Origin: Shinisaurus crocodilurus
Lineage: Eukaryota; Chordata; Lepidosauria; Squamata; Shinisauridae
Direction of reading: 5' to 3'
Assembly (NCBI GenBank): GCA_021292165.1
Contig: CM037880.1
Coordinates: 224,036,467-224,100,466, forward strand
Length of the DNA stretch: 64,000 bases
Under the pieces are notes generated by a model. The model searched no databases and had not been told where the DNA came from. It was given only the letters and a program-made list of their open reading frames with translations. The position numbers and the translations under genes were made by a program. Below are positions 1-10,689 of this stretch, piece after piece (the first letter of the stretch is position 1; each line of letters starts with the position of its first letter).

Positions 1-770
1 GTTCTAGCACATTACTCCTTAAAGTCCATCGGAAACTCCTCCACACCTTGGAGAAGACCATTATTTTTGATTTTACAAAGTGAATGGACAACGCATTGGT
101 ATCACAGTATATTGCAAAAGCCAATATAAGACGTTTTAGACCCAGCTGAGTCAATGATAAAACTACGGCATCATCTGCATATAGTAGGAGTGGGATTTTA
201 TGCGGGCCAAGCTTTGGAAAATGGCCCTCCACTCTCATCAAAGTAGGGGCCAGATCATTCAAAAACAAATTGAAAAGGTAGGGGGCCAAAATGCACCCCT
301 GTTTAACCCCTCTGTTGATAAAGATCTCGTCAGACAGTTCGCCAAGTGGGCCATAGCGAACCTGACAGCTGGTTCGAGAGTATACGTAGCTTCTGGATAA
401 GGAAAAGCAACCTTTTGTCCATGGATGACTTATTTAGCTTGGCCCATAACAGTTTCCTAGGAATGGAATCAAAAGCCCCTTTCAGGTAAAAAAAGGCCGA
501 GAACAATTTCTCCCCCCCCCCCCAATTTGCTATATTTCTCTGCCAGGTGCGCCAGGACAACACCATGATCTAATGTAGATTTGTTTTTGCAAAACCCAAT
601 CTGTTCTGCACCTAGGATTTTACTGTCTTCCATCCAAGTTGACAGTTTGTCAGTCAAATGTCTTGCGTAGAGCTTGCCCACAACTGACAATAGGCTTATT
701 GGGCGATAGTTGCCTGGTGTATGGGGGTCGCCCTTTTTAAAGATAGGTACAATTATAGCCTTGGTCTATG
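1..770 (-). mobile_element. LINE (non-LTR retrotransposon) RT fragment
   Basis: Degenerate reverse-transcriptase coding sequence read on the minus strand. Translation of 690-469 and 566-330 gives RT blocks of the type 'VVGKLYARHL', 'EQIGFCKNKSTLDHG' and 'KGAFDSIPRKLLWAKL'. The frame is broken near 500, where a C homopolymer sits. The same LINE type recurs at 48690-50230 and 51164-55029. The clade is uncertain; it may be Ingi/Vingi-like, and it differs from the CR1, L2 and RTE-like elements here. The element runs off the left edge. Confidence 0.8.
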
Positions 771-1560
771 ATTTACGTAGGTACCCTGCCAGTATTATCT
801 ACGAGAGAAAAAAGAGTGGCTAAGGGAGATACCCACCATTCCAGGTGTTTTTTAAACAGTTCAGGTGGCTCCCATAATCATGGAGGGTGGGGTGTGTGCC
901 TTTGCATTACCTCAGCCGCCTCCTCCTTCTTTGCTTGTGCCTTTGCCTTGCCGTGCTATCTGCTGAGGGACCCCCACCCACCCCCGTGACCTCCTCCTCC
1001 CTCGCTACCACTCTCACCACCCACAAGCCGCCTCCTCCTCCTCCTCCTCCTCCTCCCATTCTCTGCTCTTTCCTTGGTGACAGCAGCAGCTGTCTGGGGC
1101 TGCTGTGCTAGAGCAAGTGAGAAAGGAAAGGAAGGGGGCATTGAGGGTGGATTGTATCCTGCCTGCAAACCCCACTGAAATCGGTGGGAGGAAAGAGCAG
1201 GGAACTGGAGGAGGAGGAGGAGGAGGAAGGCAAGGGAGGGTCTGGGGAGGACGGCAAGCGTGATCCTTGTAGTCCCACACATCTGGAGACTACATTCTGG
1301 TGGGGAATGCTGCTACAGTGCCGGAGACTTGAGATTTGGGGTTGCCTTCCCCGCTCACCTGTGAAGTGTTGGTGAGCTGGAAAAGGCGGGTTTGGAGAGT
1401 TTCCCCTTCCTCCTGAAACAGCTGAGTATCATGCAGGGCAGGGACTGGCGTGTTTGAACTTCACAGCCCTCCGGGAGGGCATCCTGCTGCAGGCACTTTT
1501 TCCTTTGGAGGGAAATCTCCCAGGGAAGGGAAAGTGTGGATACTGCCAGGGCGGAGGTGC
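771..1560. repeat. Low-complexity hairpin region with (CTC)n and (GAG)n arms
   Basis: A CTC run near 1028-1057 followed by CTGCTCTTTCC is mirrored at about 1190-1232 by GGAAAGAGCAG followed by a GAG run, so the two can pair as an imperfect stem around a loop of about 115 bases. Long open frames here encode only Pro/Arg/Glu runs and are composition artefacts. The rest of the interval shows no gene I recognise. Confidence 0.5.
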
Positions 1561-2336
1561 TTGTGCATACTAAGGAGTTTTGGGGCTGGGGATGTAGGGA
1601 TATAGAGATCGTTTGAAAGATCCTTGCCCAATGGATGCTATGCTATCATTCAATTTGAAAGGACTTTTCTGCAAGGTCCCTTGCCCAATAGGTCTCTAAC
1701 CAATTTGAAAGGTATCCTAGACACGCTTGCCCAGATGGAATGCAATGAAACAAGTGGAAAGGTCTTCCGAACACCCCTGCCCAATTTCAGAAGCCTCCCG
1801 ACAGTTCAAGCATTTCCCCTCACCTTGTTGGTCATGTCTAGCAAAAAGTTCTTCACGTGGCTTGTCCTTAGTGTTGAAGGCACTGGACCTCAGTGGGTCA
1901 GCTAAAGCAAATAGTAAAGCTTGCTTTTATTAAGTTATAGAAGACAAGCTCAAACTAATACACACACGAAGCACCCTTATGCAAAGATATCTGAAAGAAG
2001 ATTTCAAACGTACAAATATTTTGCTGGCAAGGGAGCACTTCCCCCGAGAATCCCCTGTGCAATGCTCTGGATTTCAATCTCACTTCGATTTGGGAAGAAG
2101 TGGACCTCAAGCCTGCTGTGAGGTCTGCCTTCATATGCCCTCTTCCTTTGCCCATTATCCTAGAATTCACACCCATTACTATATATGGAAACTCTAATGC
2201 TTGAAGCCAGCTGATTGGTCCGCCATTGGTGGTCTGGCTCTCCTGGAGGACCCTTCCTCTATTCTTAAGGTGCCTCCCCTTGTGAATAATAGTGGCAGGA
2301 AGTTTACAATCTGCTCTTCTATGGAAATACCCTACA
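1560..2336 (-). mobile_element. LTR-like sequence (minus strand)
   Basis: Read on the minus strand it starts TGTAGGG at 2336, has a TATATA-like motif near 2180 and an AATAAA signal near 1930. The far end is unclear: TGCAAGG at 1670 preceded by TTTC could be the other terminus (TTTC also follows 2336). However, a block of about four imperfect 50-60-base units (TTTGAAAGG...TTGCCCAAT) spans 1610-1800 and crosses that point. Confidence 0.45.
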
Positions 2337-3616
2337 TTTCTTAATATGTTACCTGTGGTTTTTACCGTTTGATTCTTTCTTCATGGGGCAAAAACCACAG
2401 CCACCTCTCATCAGTTTCCTTTCAACATGGAACTTCTCCCTTGCCAACCTGCCCAGTCACTGAGGTCATCGGAGGACATTCTCCTGGTGGTTCATCACTC
2501 CAGAATCTGCCTAGATGTGGAGCGCTGTGCAAATGCTCTAATGAAAAAAGCATAGACCTGTACGGGTCTCTAAGTCACAAGTCACGTTCAGGCAGTTTCT
2601 CTCACTTCCAGGCCCCCAGTGGACTGTGGTCCAGCCATTCAGTGCGTACAGGCATCGCTCTTAGCAAAGCCACGATGGTGGGCCTTTTAAATCTTGGGCT
2701 TAATGAGCAACTAGGCAGCCATGGCTTCACTGCCACTGCCACCAAAGCTGGAAAAGCAATGATGTGGGCTATACCATCCTGCCATCAGATGTAACAAAAC
2801 CATGGAGCTAATGATGCTACTGTTCCATGTTTAAAATCTTGTGGCCTAAATCTATGGAACTCCCTGCCACAATTTTTAAAAATATAGTTCTAAAGTAGGT
2901 CTAACAGATAAGGAATGCGGTATCAGCTATAAGATCTTTACGTACTGCCACCAAAAGAAACCCTTTGTACCTTATAGAGCTCAGTTGTCTGGCTCAAATG
3001 TCATTGTTGTCATAGGCATGGGACTGAAACCAGCATTAGAGACAAGATGAAGGAAACACAGATGTTTCTTCAGGGAATTGTTTACTAAAGGGAATAAACT
3101 CTCACTCTTCAAACAAGAAGTTAAGACTGCTTAAATGTGCTTATCTGCTTGGTTGCCACGCCTAATATTTCAGAGAGCCTTCCTCTGTGACTAAGGTCTC
3201 AGTAGCTTTCCCCTCAGACAAGATTTCCCTGAACGCCACCCCAACCGGTTCCTCACAAGCAGAAATAGATGCTGTGCTCGAGTATTCCTCTGCCTCCACT
3301 CTTCCTGCTTCTTCTGGTTTCTATGAGGATTCAGATGTTTCAGGGACAACTTGCTGAAGTTCCCCTTGGTCAGAGCTCTACCTGAAACCTTCTGATGTGC
3401 TCTTGTAAAGCTTCACCAACACCTAACGGCACAGATTCCTGCGGCACAGATTCCATCTAACGGCACAGATTCCTGCTGCCCTCAGCCACCAGCTCTGGCA
3501 TCTAGATCTTCCAGAAGGGATCCCTCAGACAGGAAGGCTTTCTCCTTCTTCAGCTCGGAGCTCTCTCTTCAGGTATCAGGTCCCATCCAAACCCACACAC
3601 CAGCCTTCCTGAACCT
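2337..3616. repeat. Unclassified interspersed repeat 'R', copy 1
   Basis: Shares long near-identical sequence with 4617-5427 plus 9755-10425, and with 25545-27144. It contains a 141-codon open frame (2369-2794) also open in the other copies, but no protein family is recognisable. It is joined to the LTR-like sequence on the left and to a CR1 on the right. Confidence 0.75.
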
Positions 3617-4556
3617 GATAAGAAAATAAGAAGCGCCATTCTGGAGCAGACCAAGGGTCCATCTAGTCCAGCATTCTGTTCACACGGTGGCCGACCAGCT
3701 GCCCATGAGATCCCACAAGCAGGACAGGAGTGCAACAGCACCCTCCCGCCCATGTTCCCCAGCAACTGGAGTACATGGGTAGACTGCCTCTGATACTGGA
3801 GGAAGCACATAGCCATCAGGACTAGTAGCCATGGATAGTCCTCCTCCTCCATGAATTTGTCCAATCCCCTTTTAAACCCATCCAAATTGGTGGCCATCAC
3901 TACATCCTGTGGAAGTGAGTTCCATAGTTTAACACTGCGCTGTGTGAAGAAGTACTTCCTTTTATTTGTCCTGAATCTCCCACCAATCAGCTTCATGGGC
4001 TGACCCCTTTGGGTTCTAGTATTATGGGAGAGGGAGAAAAATGTCTCCCTGTCCATTTTCTCCACACCAGGCATAGTTTTGTACACCTCTATCATGTCTC
4101 TGCTTAGCTCGCCTTTTCTCTAAGCTAAACAGTCCCAGCTGCTGCAACCTTTCCTCATAGGGGAGCTGCTCCAGCCCCCTGGATCATCTGAGTTGCCCTT
4201 TTCTGCACTTTTCCCAACTCTACAATGCCCTTTTGTAGGTGTGGTGACCAGAACTGTACACTAAATGGGGTCGCAGCGTAGATTTGTACAAGGGCAGTCT
4301 GATCTTGGCAGTTTTATTTTCAATTCCTTTCTTAATTATGCCCAACATGGACTTTGCCTTTTTCACAGTGGCTGCACACTGGGTCGACATTTTCATCGAG
4401 CTGTCCACCACAACCCGAAGATCTCTTTCTTCGTCATCGCCAGTTCAGATCCCATCAGATTATACTCGAAGTTCGGATTTTTTGCCCCAACATGCATCAC
4501 TTTATGATTGCTGACATTGAACCGCATTTGCCATTTTGAAGCCCATTCTCCCAGTT
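3617..4556 (-). mobile_element. CR1 LINE 3' fragment, minus strand
   Basis: Minus-strand translation of 4095-3550 and 4411-4220 gives typical CR1 C-terminal RT text: [20 protein letters not shown], '[12 protein letters not shown]', and 'PLYKSTLRPHLVYSSG' with a frame break between them. A CR1-type 3' UTR occupies 3617-3830. It is 5' truncated and not functional. Confidence 0.85.
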
Positions 4557-4616
4557 CATAGAATCATAGAATTATAGAAAAGTAGAGTTGGAAGGGACCT
4601 ACAAGGCCATCGAGTC
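4557..4616 (-). mobile_element. CR1 3' tail, second subfamily
   Basis: ATAGAATCATAGAATTATAG followed by GTAGAGTTGGAAGGGACC and ACAAGGCCATCGAGTC is the minus-strand form of the CR1 terminus with its 8-base ATTCTATG-type tail; compare 60970-61054 on the plus strand. Confidence 0.8.
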
Positions 4617-5427
4617 TCTTTCCTTGAGTACTGCATGTCTGAACCCTGTCCCATGGTTTGAACCACTTCAGAGGGTGCTGGTAGGGGAAGTGGAGTTTCT
4701 TAATATGTTACCTGTGGTTTTTACCGTTTGATTCTTTCTTCATGGGGCAAAAACCACAGCCACCTCTCATCAGTTTCCTTTCAACATGGAACTTCTCCCT
4801 TGCCAACCTGCCCAGTCACTGAGGTCATCGGAGGACATTCTCCTGGTGGTTCATCACTCCAGAATCTGCCTACATGTGGAGCGCTATGCAAATGCTCTAA
4901 TGAAAAAAGCATAGACCTGTACGGGTCTCTAAGTCACAAGTCACGTTCAGGCAGTTTCTCTCACTTCCAGGCCCCCAGTGGACTGTGGTCCAGCCATTCA
5001 GTGCGTACAGGCATCGCTCTTAGCAAAGCCACGATGGTGGGCCTTTTTAACATTGGGCTTAATGAGCAACTAGGCAGCCATGGCTTCACTGCCACTGCCA
5101 CCAAAGGTGGAAAACAATGATGTGGGTTTTCCCACCACTGCCACCAGAGGTTAAAAAAAAACCCATGGAGGTTACGACACTGCTGTTCCATGTTTAAAAT
5201 ATTGTGGCCTTGATCTATGGAACTAAAGTTCTAAATTACCTCTCACCGAAAGGGAATGTGGTATCAGCTATAAGATCTTTAAGTACTGCCACCAAAAGAA
5301 ACCCTTTGTACCTTATAGAGCTCAGTTGTCTGGCTCCTATGTCATAAGCATGGGACTGACACCACCGTTAGAGACAAGATGAAGGAAACATAGATGTTTC
5401 TTCAGGGAATTGTTTTCAAAAGGGAAT
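4617..5427. repeat. Repeat 'R', copy 2, left part
   Basis: Matches 26000-26815 almost base for base. It is cut at 5427 by the LTR element 5428-9754 and continues at 9755. The shared pentamer GGAAT (5423-5427 and 9755-9759) is the target-site duplication. Confidence 0.85.
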
Positions 5428-6289
5428 TGTGGAGGAAGGGGGGGCTGGCTGGCCCACCACATACCCCACCCTTTCCTACTCCAAAGGAACCAAGACCCCC
5501 TGAGATCTCGAGGTACCAGATAGCCAGCCTCAGCTGTCTGCAATCCTACTTGGATCTCTGTTCAGGGACTCACCTTCAATTTCTGTAACCTGGACTTAGA
5601 TACTGAACCAAGCAGAGCAAATCCACAAACACCATGTGGGGTAAAACCAGGACAAGGTTTATTCTGGTAGCATTTAAACAACAAGATTAGGGGAAATGAG
5701 AGAAGCACACAAAATAAAGAGAGACACACTTTAGTACACAGTAAAGCTGCAAAACAATAAAACCTGATTCCTTAAGATCTCTCAGGCACACACCTGTTAC
5801 CTGAGGGTGTTCTCTTCAAGGGTTAAATCCAGCACAGCCCTGCCGCCCGAGGAGGAACTACTCCATCTACCCTGCAGGTCCAAGATGGGTAAAACTCCCA
5901 CAAGGCTTGCCTTTCCCTAGAGCCCTCAAACCAGCTAATTTTACCAGGAGCTGCCTGGGGTCGGTTCCTGAGGGGCCCCCCCCTAAAGGCTTGGGCCCCT
6001 CGCTGGCGCGCTGCCATGGCTCCAACCAGGCACGCTACCAAAAAGACTAAGACAAAGACACAAAGGCTACACGTGGGGAAATAGCTCTTCCCCCTCCCCC
6101 TTTCTGTAGCTTTCCTGCCTTCAGCCAATCAAATTGAACTTCACCTGGCCAGGCAGGGGGGAGGGAACTCATGACTTATGGCTTGAACCATCAACATATG
6201 ACAGCCCCAGGCCATCTTCTCTAGGCGCCACCCATTCCATCCGAGGCTTTTCTTTCCTCCCAGCCCCCACTTGGTTTACACATGAGGAG

Positions 6290-6328
<39 letters not shown>

Positions 6329-6367
6329 CCTGCATGCATGCATGCAGGAACCCCCAAAAGCTCCACA
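5428..6367 (-). repeat. 3' LTR of the non-autonomous element
   Basis: 940 bp, TG...CA bounded. Contains a (TG)n run at about 6293-6327 followed by a TGCATGCATGCA palindrome. It is the 3' LTR because the element reads on the minus strand. Confidence 0.9.
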
Positions 6368-8818
6368 CGCTCCCTTTAAAAAAAAAAAAATGAACCTGAG
6401 AGGTTAACCCTCTCATTTCATTTTAAACTAACTTAAAAGAAAAAGCCTTTGCTAGACTTCTACCACTAGCACACTCTTCTTCACTTTCACACACACGCAA
6501 AAACAGAACTACACAAAAAAGCATCTAAAACATCAAACACCTTAACTATAGTCTTAAACATTTTAAAGCTTAATTCTTAAATCTCTTTAAACATCAAAAC
6601 AGCAAAACACAATAAATAACCATCAATCAGAAGTTTACAGGTTTGCATTACACAGTTTTGCATACACAGAAACATCATATGGTAACCCCAACCTAAAGAA
6701 AACTTTTTAGGGTTGCTGTTTCCCACACAGCCTGCAGGGGGCAAATCGCCGACTGAAATGTGACTCTTCAATTCCCTTTGTTTGCTTTTACAGGCTTGTT
6801 TCTGCCACCCTGCACCCAACGACGTGAATACCATCACCCCCTTTTCCAAAGGCCCGATGGGATGGCCTCCCACCACCCAACGACATGAATGCCTACTCCC
6901 CTTTCCCAAGGGTTGCATTTGGCACTTCCTACCCAATGACTTGAATGGGATGGCTTCCCACCACCCCCCTCCAAAGACCCGCCGGGATAGCTTCCCACCA
7001 CCCAACGACATGAATGCCTACTCCCTTTTCCCAAGGCTTGCATTTGGCACTTGCTACACAATGACTTGAATGGGATGACTGTTCTAAAGGTTCACTGGTG
7101 GCGTCCCACCACCACCCTTTTCCCAAAGGCACCTTTTAGAACACACAACCTGGCAATTTTCCAGCCTCTTGGGCTTGGCTCCTTTAGCCCACCACCCAAA
7201 CTTGCACGGGATGACTGTCTCTTTCAGACTCAAATGCTTAGCCATGGAGGCTCCACCCAAGCTTTTAGATCACACAGCTTGGCAATCTGTCTTTTAGCCT
7301 GCTTTGTTCCCTCGCCTCTGATTTTTTCTCTGGCAACTGTTCCTTGCCCCCCTGAGGCCCCTCTGAAAACTTACAGGTTTCTGGCTTTACGTTAGCATTA
7401 CATTCAAATTTCAAATTGACCTGATCCAGTCTGGACTAATTTTTTCATTTGGGGACAAAACAACAATGGTTCAACTTCTTACCTGGGATCACCCGTCCCC
7501 CGGCCCCCCCCCAGCAACAATCCAGATAACACAAATACACCTGGATCACCCCCTCCCTTCGAGGAACAATTTAGCAACTTTTATTGGCTTTAATCATCAT
7601 TTCAAATCGACCTTTGCACATGACACAAGACAACACAAATAGTTCAGTAGTTTACACTGGGAGCACTGGTCCCCCCAGTCCCCCAACAACCCAGCAACAA
7701 GACAACACAAAGACAACACAATTACACCTGAATCCCTTCCCCCTCCGAGGAACAAGTCAGCAACATGTGTTGGTTCTAATCAAACAACCACTTAATCTCA
7801 GTCCGTTGTCTTCAGGTGGCAGCAGAAAACGCCTGGGGGGAAATTCCTTTTTCTTCTGCTGATTCTCTGCCAGCTTCTCGCAGCACACGACAAAGTCTCT
7901 TTTAAGCAGGGGAGCAATCCTCTTTTCAAAGCTTGAAATCATGCCTTCCCCCTTTGCTTGCTGCTGCCCAGCCTGGCCATTCACCATGCCCCCCCCCAAG
8001 AGCAAATGGACAGTCTTAGTTCAAAATCTGAGTCCTTCTCCCAGTGGGAGAGATGTAGGGCAGGACTGTGCCCTACCCCCCCCCCCCAAAGTCTAGACGA
8101 CTCTTCTGGGGCACACAGCACAACTAAAATTACTGATCAAATGCTGTCCCAAAACTCAACAGTTTTGCTCACCATTCTCTTAGGAGAGGTTTTCTGGTCT
8201 TCTGCCTCCTCCTGGAACACATGTGCGCGCGCACACACTATTTCTTCTTCTCTTCCCGGGCCTCTTCCAGCCCCCAAACTTTGGGATCACACAGCCGCCA
8301 TCTGCTCACCCGCTTTTTGTACTGGATGGGTAGGATCCTCTTCTGCTTACTCCTGGCAACTGCTGCTCCCAGCCTCTGCTCCCAGCCTCTGTTGTACTCG
8401 ATGGGGATGGTAGGATCCTTGCTTCTAGCCAGGGCTCCGCCAGCTCTGGTTCTCTTGGATCACAGCCACCTTCCCCCAGTCAACGCTCTCTGCTAGGCTC
8501 CTAGGCTCCCCAGACTGGGGCAGCCTCTTTCAGCAATCTGAACGCTTTCTTTGAGGCTGAATCTCACACTTGCTGCCCTCTGCTCACTTGCTGGGCACAC
8601 AAGCTGTTCTGGAACTCACTCCATAGTTGAAATTTCTTGCCTTCAACGCTCCCACAGACTGCCAGCAATCTGAACATTTTTTCTAAGGCTCAATCTCACA
8701 CTTTATTTCTAAAAAATAATAAACTCGTTACTGATGCACCAAAGCCTCTCAAATTTCTCTCATTTGCCCACGTGCACACACTCTATGGTTCAGCTTTGAA
8801 TCCCAGCGCTTGCCACCA
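6368..8818 (-). other. Internal region of the LTR element, no pol
   Basis: No reverse transcriptase, integrase or capsid motif was seen in either strand. It includes a tandem repeat of about 123 bp around 6874-7080 (motif CAACGACATGAATGCC repeated), which makes overlapping repetitive peptides in three frames. I see no host gene here. Confidence 0.7.
8801..8818 (-). other. Primer-binding-site-like sequence
   Basis: Minus-strand TGGTGGCAAGCGCTGGGA lies immediately inside the 5' LTR. It begins with TGG, as expected for pairing to a tRNA CCA end, and its first eight bases agree with the complement of a vertebrate tRNA-Leu 3' end. The rest is only approximate. Confidence 0.5.
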
Positions 8819-9680
8819 TGTGGAAGAAGGGGGGGCTGGCTGGCCCGCCACACCCCCACCCTTTCCTACTCCAAAGGAACCAAGACCCCCAGAGATCTCA
8901 AGGTACCAGATTGCCAGCCCCAGCTGTCTGCAACCCTACTTGAATCTCTGTTCAGGGACTCGCCTTCAATTCTGTAACTTGGATTTAGATACTGAACCAA
9001 GCAGAGCAATCCACAAACACCATGTGGGGTAAAACCAGGACAAGGTTTATTCTGGTAGCATTTAAACAACAAGATTAGGGGAAATGAGAGAAGCACACAA
9101 AATAAAGAGAGAGACACTTTAGTACACAGTAAAGCTGCAAAACAATAAAACCTGATTCCTTAAGATCTCTCAGGCACACACCTATTACCTGAGAGTGTTC
9201 TCTTCAAGGGTTAAATCCAGCACAGCCCTGCCGCCCGAGGAGGAACTACTCCATCTACCCGCAGGTCCAAGATGGGTAAAACTCCCACAAGGCTTGCCTT
9301 TCCCTAGAGCCCTCAAACCATCTAATTTTACCAGGAGCTGCCTGGGGTCGGTTCCTGAGGGCCCCCCCTAAAGGCTTGGGCCCCTCGCTGGCACGCTGCC
9401 ATGGCTCCAACCAGGCACGCTACCAAAAAGACTGAGACAAAGACACAAAGGCTACACGTGGGGAAATAGCTCTTCCCCCTCCCCCTTTCTGTAGCTTTCC
9501 TGCCTTCAGCCAATCAAATTGAACTTCACCTGGCCAGGCAGGGGGAAGGGAACTCATGACTTATGACCCGAACCATCTACATATGACAGCCCCAGGCCAT
9601 CTTCTCTAGGCGTCTAGGCGCCACCCATTCCATCCGAGGCTTTCGTTTCCTCCCAGCCCCCACTTGGTTTACACATGAGG

Positions 9681-9719
<39 letters not shown>

Positions 9720-9754
9720 CCTGCATGCATGCAGGAACCCCCAAAAGCTCCACA
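8819..9754 (-). repeat. 5' LTR of the non-autonomous element
   Basis: 936 bp, direct repeat of 5428-6367 including the (TG)n tract near 9683-9718. It ends TCCACA at 9754 and is followed by target duplication GGAAT (9755-9759). Confidence 0.9.
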
Positions 9755-10425
9755 GGAATAAACTCTCACTCTTCAAACAAGAAGTTAAGACTGCTTACAT
9801 GTGCTTATATGCTTGGTTGCCGCCACACCTAATATTTGAGAGAGTCTTCTCCTGCTGCAAATAAGGTCTCGGTAGCTTTTCCCGCAGACAAGATTTCCCT
9901 AAATGCCACCCCAACCAGTTGCTCACAAGCAGAAGCAGAAGCTGTCTTCCTTTCCCTTCACTCTTCCTGCATCTTCTGGTTTCTACAAGGATTCAGATGT
10001 TTTCAGGGACAACATCTGAACAGCCCTGAACAGGCTGATCTCGTCTGATCTTGGTAAATAAATACATAATGAAAATCCTGCCTGGAACCCTGGAGAGCCA
10101 CTGCTGCCAGTCAGTGGTGACAATACTGGGCGAGATGGACCAAGGGTCTGACTCAGTATAAGGCAGCTTCCTCTGTTCCTATGTTTCCCCTGGTCAGAGC
10201 TCTACCTGAAACCTTCTGCTGGGCTCTACTGCCTGTTGTAAAGCTTCACCACCACGACCTAACATCACAGATTCCTGCTGCCCTCAGCCAGCAGCTCTGG
10301 CATCCAGGTCTTCCAGAAGGGTTCCCTGAAACAGGAAGGTTTTCTCCTTCTCCAGCACCGAGCTCTCTCTTCAGGTATCAGCTCCCATCCAAATTCACAC
10401 ACTGGCCTTCCCCAACCCGGTGCCC
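9755..10425. repeat. Repeat 'R', copy 2, right part, with SINE insert
   Basis: Continues copy 2 after the LTR insertion (GGAATAAACTCTCACTC as in copies 1 and 3). It is interrupted at about 10015-10190 by a SINE-like sequence and ends near 10425, as copy 1 does near 3616. Confidence 0.75.
10015..10190 (+). mobile_element. SINE-like insert (5S-like head, tRNA-SINE tail)
   Basis: The left part carries GATCTCGTCTGATCTTGG, close to the 5S rRNA internal region. The right part (CTGGAGAGCCACTGC ... AAGGCAGCTTCCT ... TTCCTATGTT) matches the 3' half of the tRNA-derived SINE at 14105-14330. It may be two fragments joined. Confidence 0.5.
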
Positions 10426-10511
10426 AACCCAATTCTGTGTAGTTATATTTCTGTTGGGTAAAAGTGAAAACAACAGTGTAAAGATGGAAATAACTACACA
10501 GAATTGGGTTG
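10424..10511. repeat. Short hairpin element
   Basis: Arms of about 25 bases (AACCCAATTCTGTGTAGTTA, and its complement near 10490-10511) around a loop of about 36 bases. It resembles a tiny MITE abutting the end of repeat R. Confidence 0.5.
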
Positions 10512-10561
10512 TTTCAGTTTGCCATCCTAAAAAAAAAAAAAACAGTGGTGGACACAGAACT

Positions 10562-10662
10562 TAAAACATAGAAAAGTAGAGTTGCAATGGGCCTACCAGG
10601 CCATCGAGTCCAACCCCCTGCTCAATGCAAGAATGCAGGTCAAAGCATCCCTGACAGATAAG
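10562..10662 (-). mobile_element. CR1 3' tail, minus strand
   Basis: GAAAAGTAGAGTTGCAATGG ... GGCCATCGAGTCCAACCCCC ... AAAGCATCCCTGACAGAT matches the CR1 3' terminus seen at 60940-61054 in the other orientation. Confidence 0.75.
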
Positions 10663-10689
10663 GTGACCATTTTTTTCAAATTTAAAACC

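Larger units (their letters stand above)
5428..9754 (-). mobile_element. Full-length non-autonomous LTR retrotransposon
   Basis: Two direct LTRs (5428-6367 and 8819-9754) flank about 2.45 kb. LTR ends are TGTGGA...TCCACA, and the whole is bracketed by a perfect 5-bp duplication GGAAT. It lies on the minus strand, with polyadenylation-type AATAAA seen as TTTATT near 5660 and 9050. A primer-site-like TGGTGGCAAGCGCTGGGA sits just inside the right LTR and a purine-rich AAAGGGAGCG just inside the left one. The interior has no gag or pol reading frame, so it would depend on proteins from another element. The two LTRs differ at scattered sites (a few percent by eye). Related LTRs occur at 45813-47101 and 56630-57378. 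Confidence 0.9.

Noticed and set aside
956..1282. Proline/arginine/glutamate-rich proteins
   Set aside because: These are translations of (CTC)n and (GAG)n repeats in several frames.
1666..2340. Precise LTR with TTTC duplication at 1670-2336
   Set aside because: A tandem-repeat block crosses position 1670 and the duplication is only four bases, so the left boundary is not secure. Reported only as LTR-like.
2369..2794. Conserved 141-codon ORF as a gene
   Set aside because: It lies inside repeat R, has no recognisable domain, and its presence in several copies follows from recent repeat duplication. Conservation of the frame alone is weak evidence.
8785..8818. tRNA gene fragment
   Set aside because: It looks like a T-arm and acceptor end with CCA only because it is the complement of the element's own primer-binding-site-like sequence. 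No cloverleaf is present.
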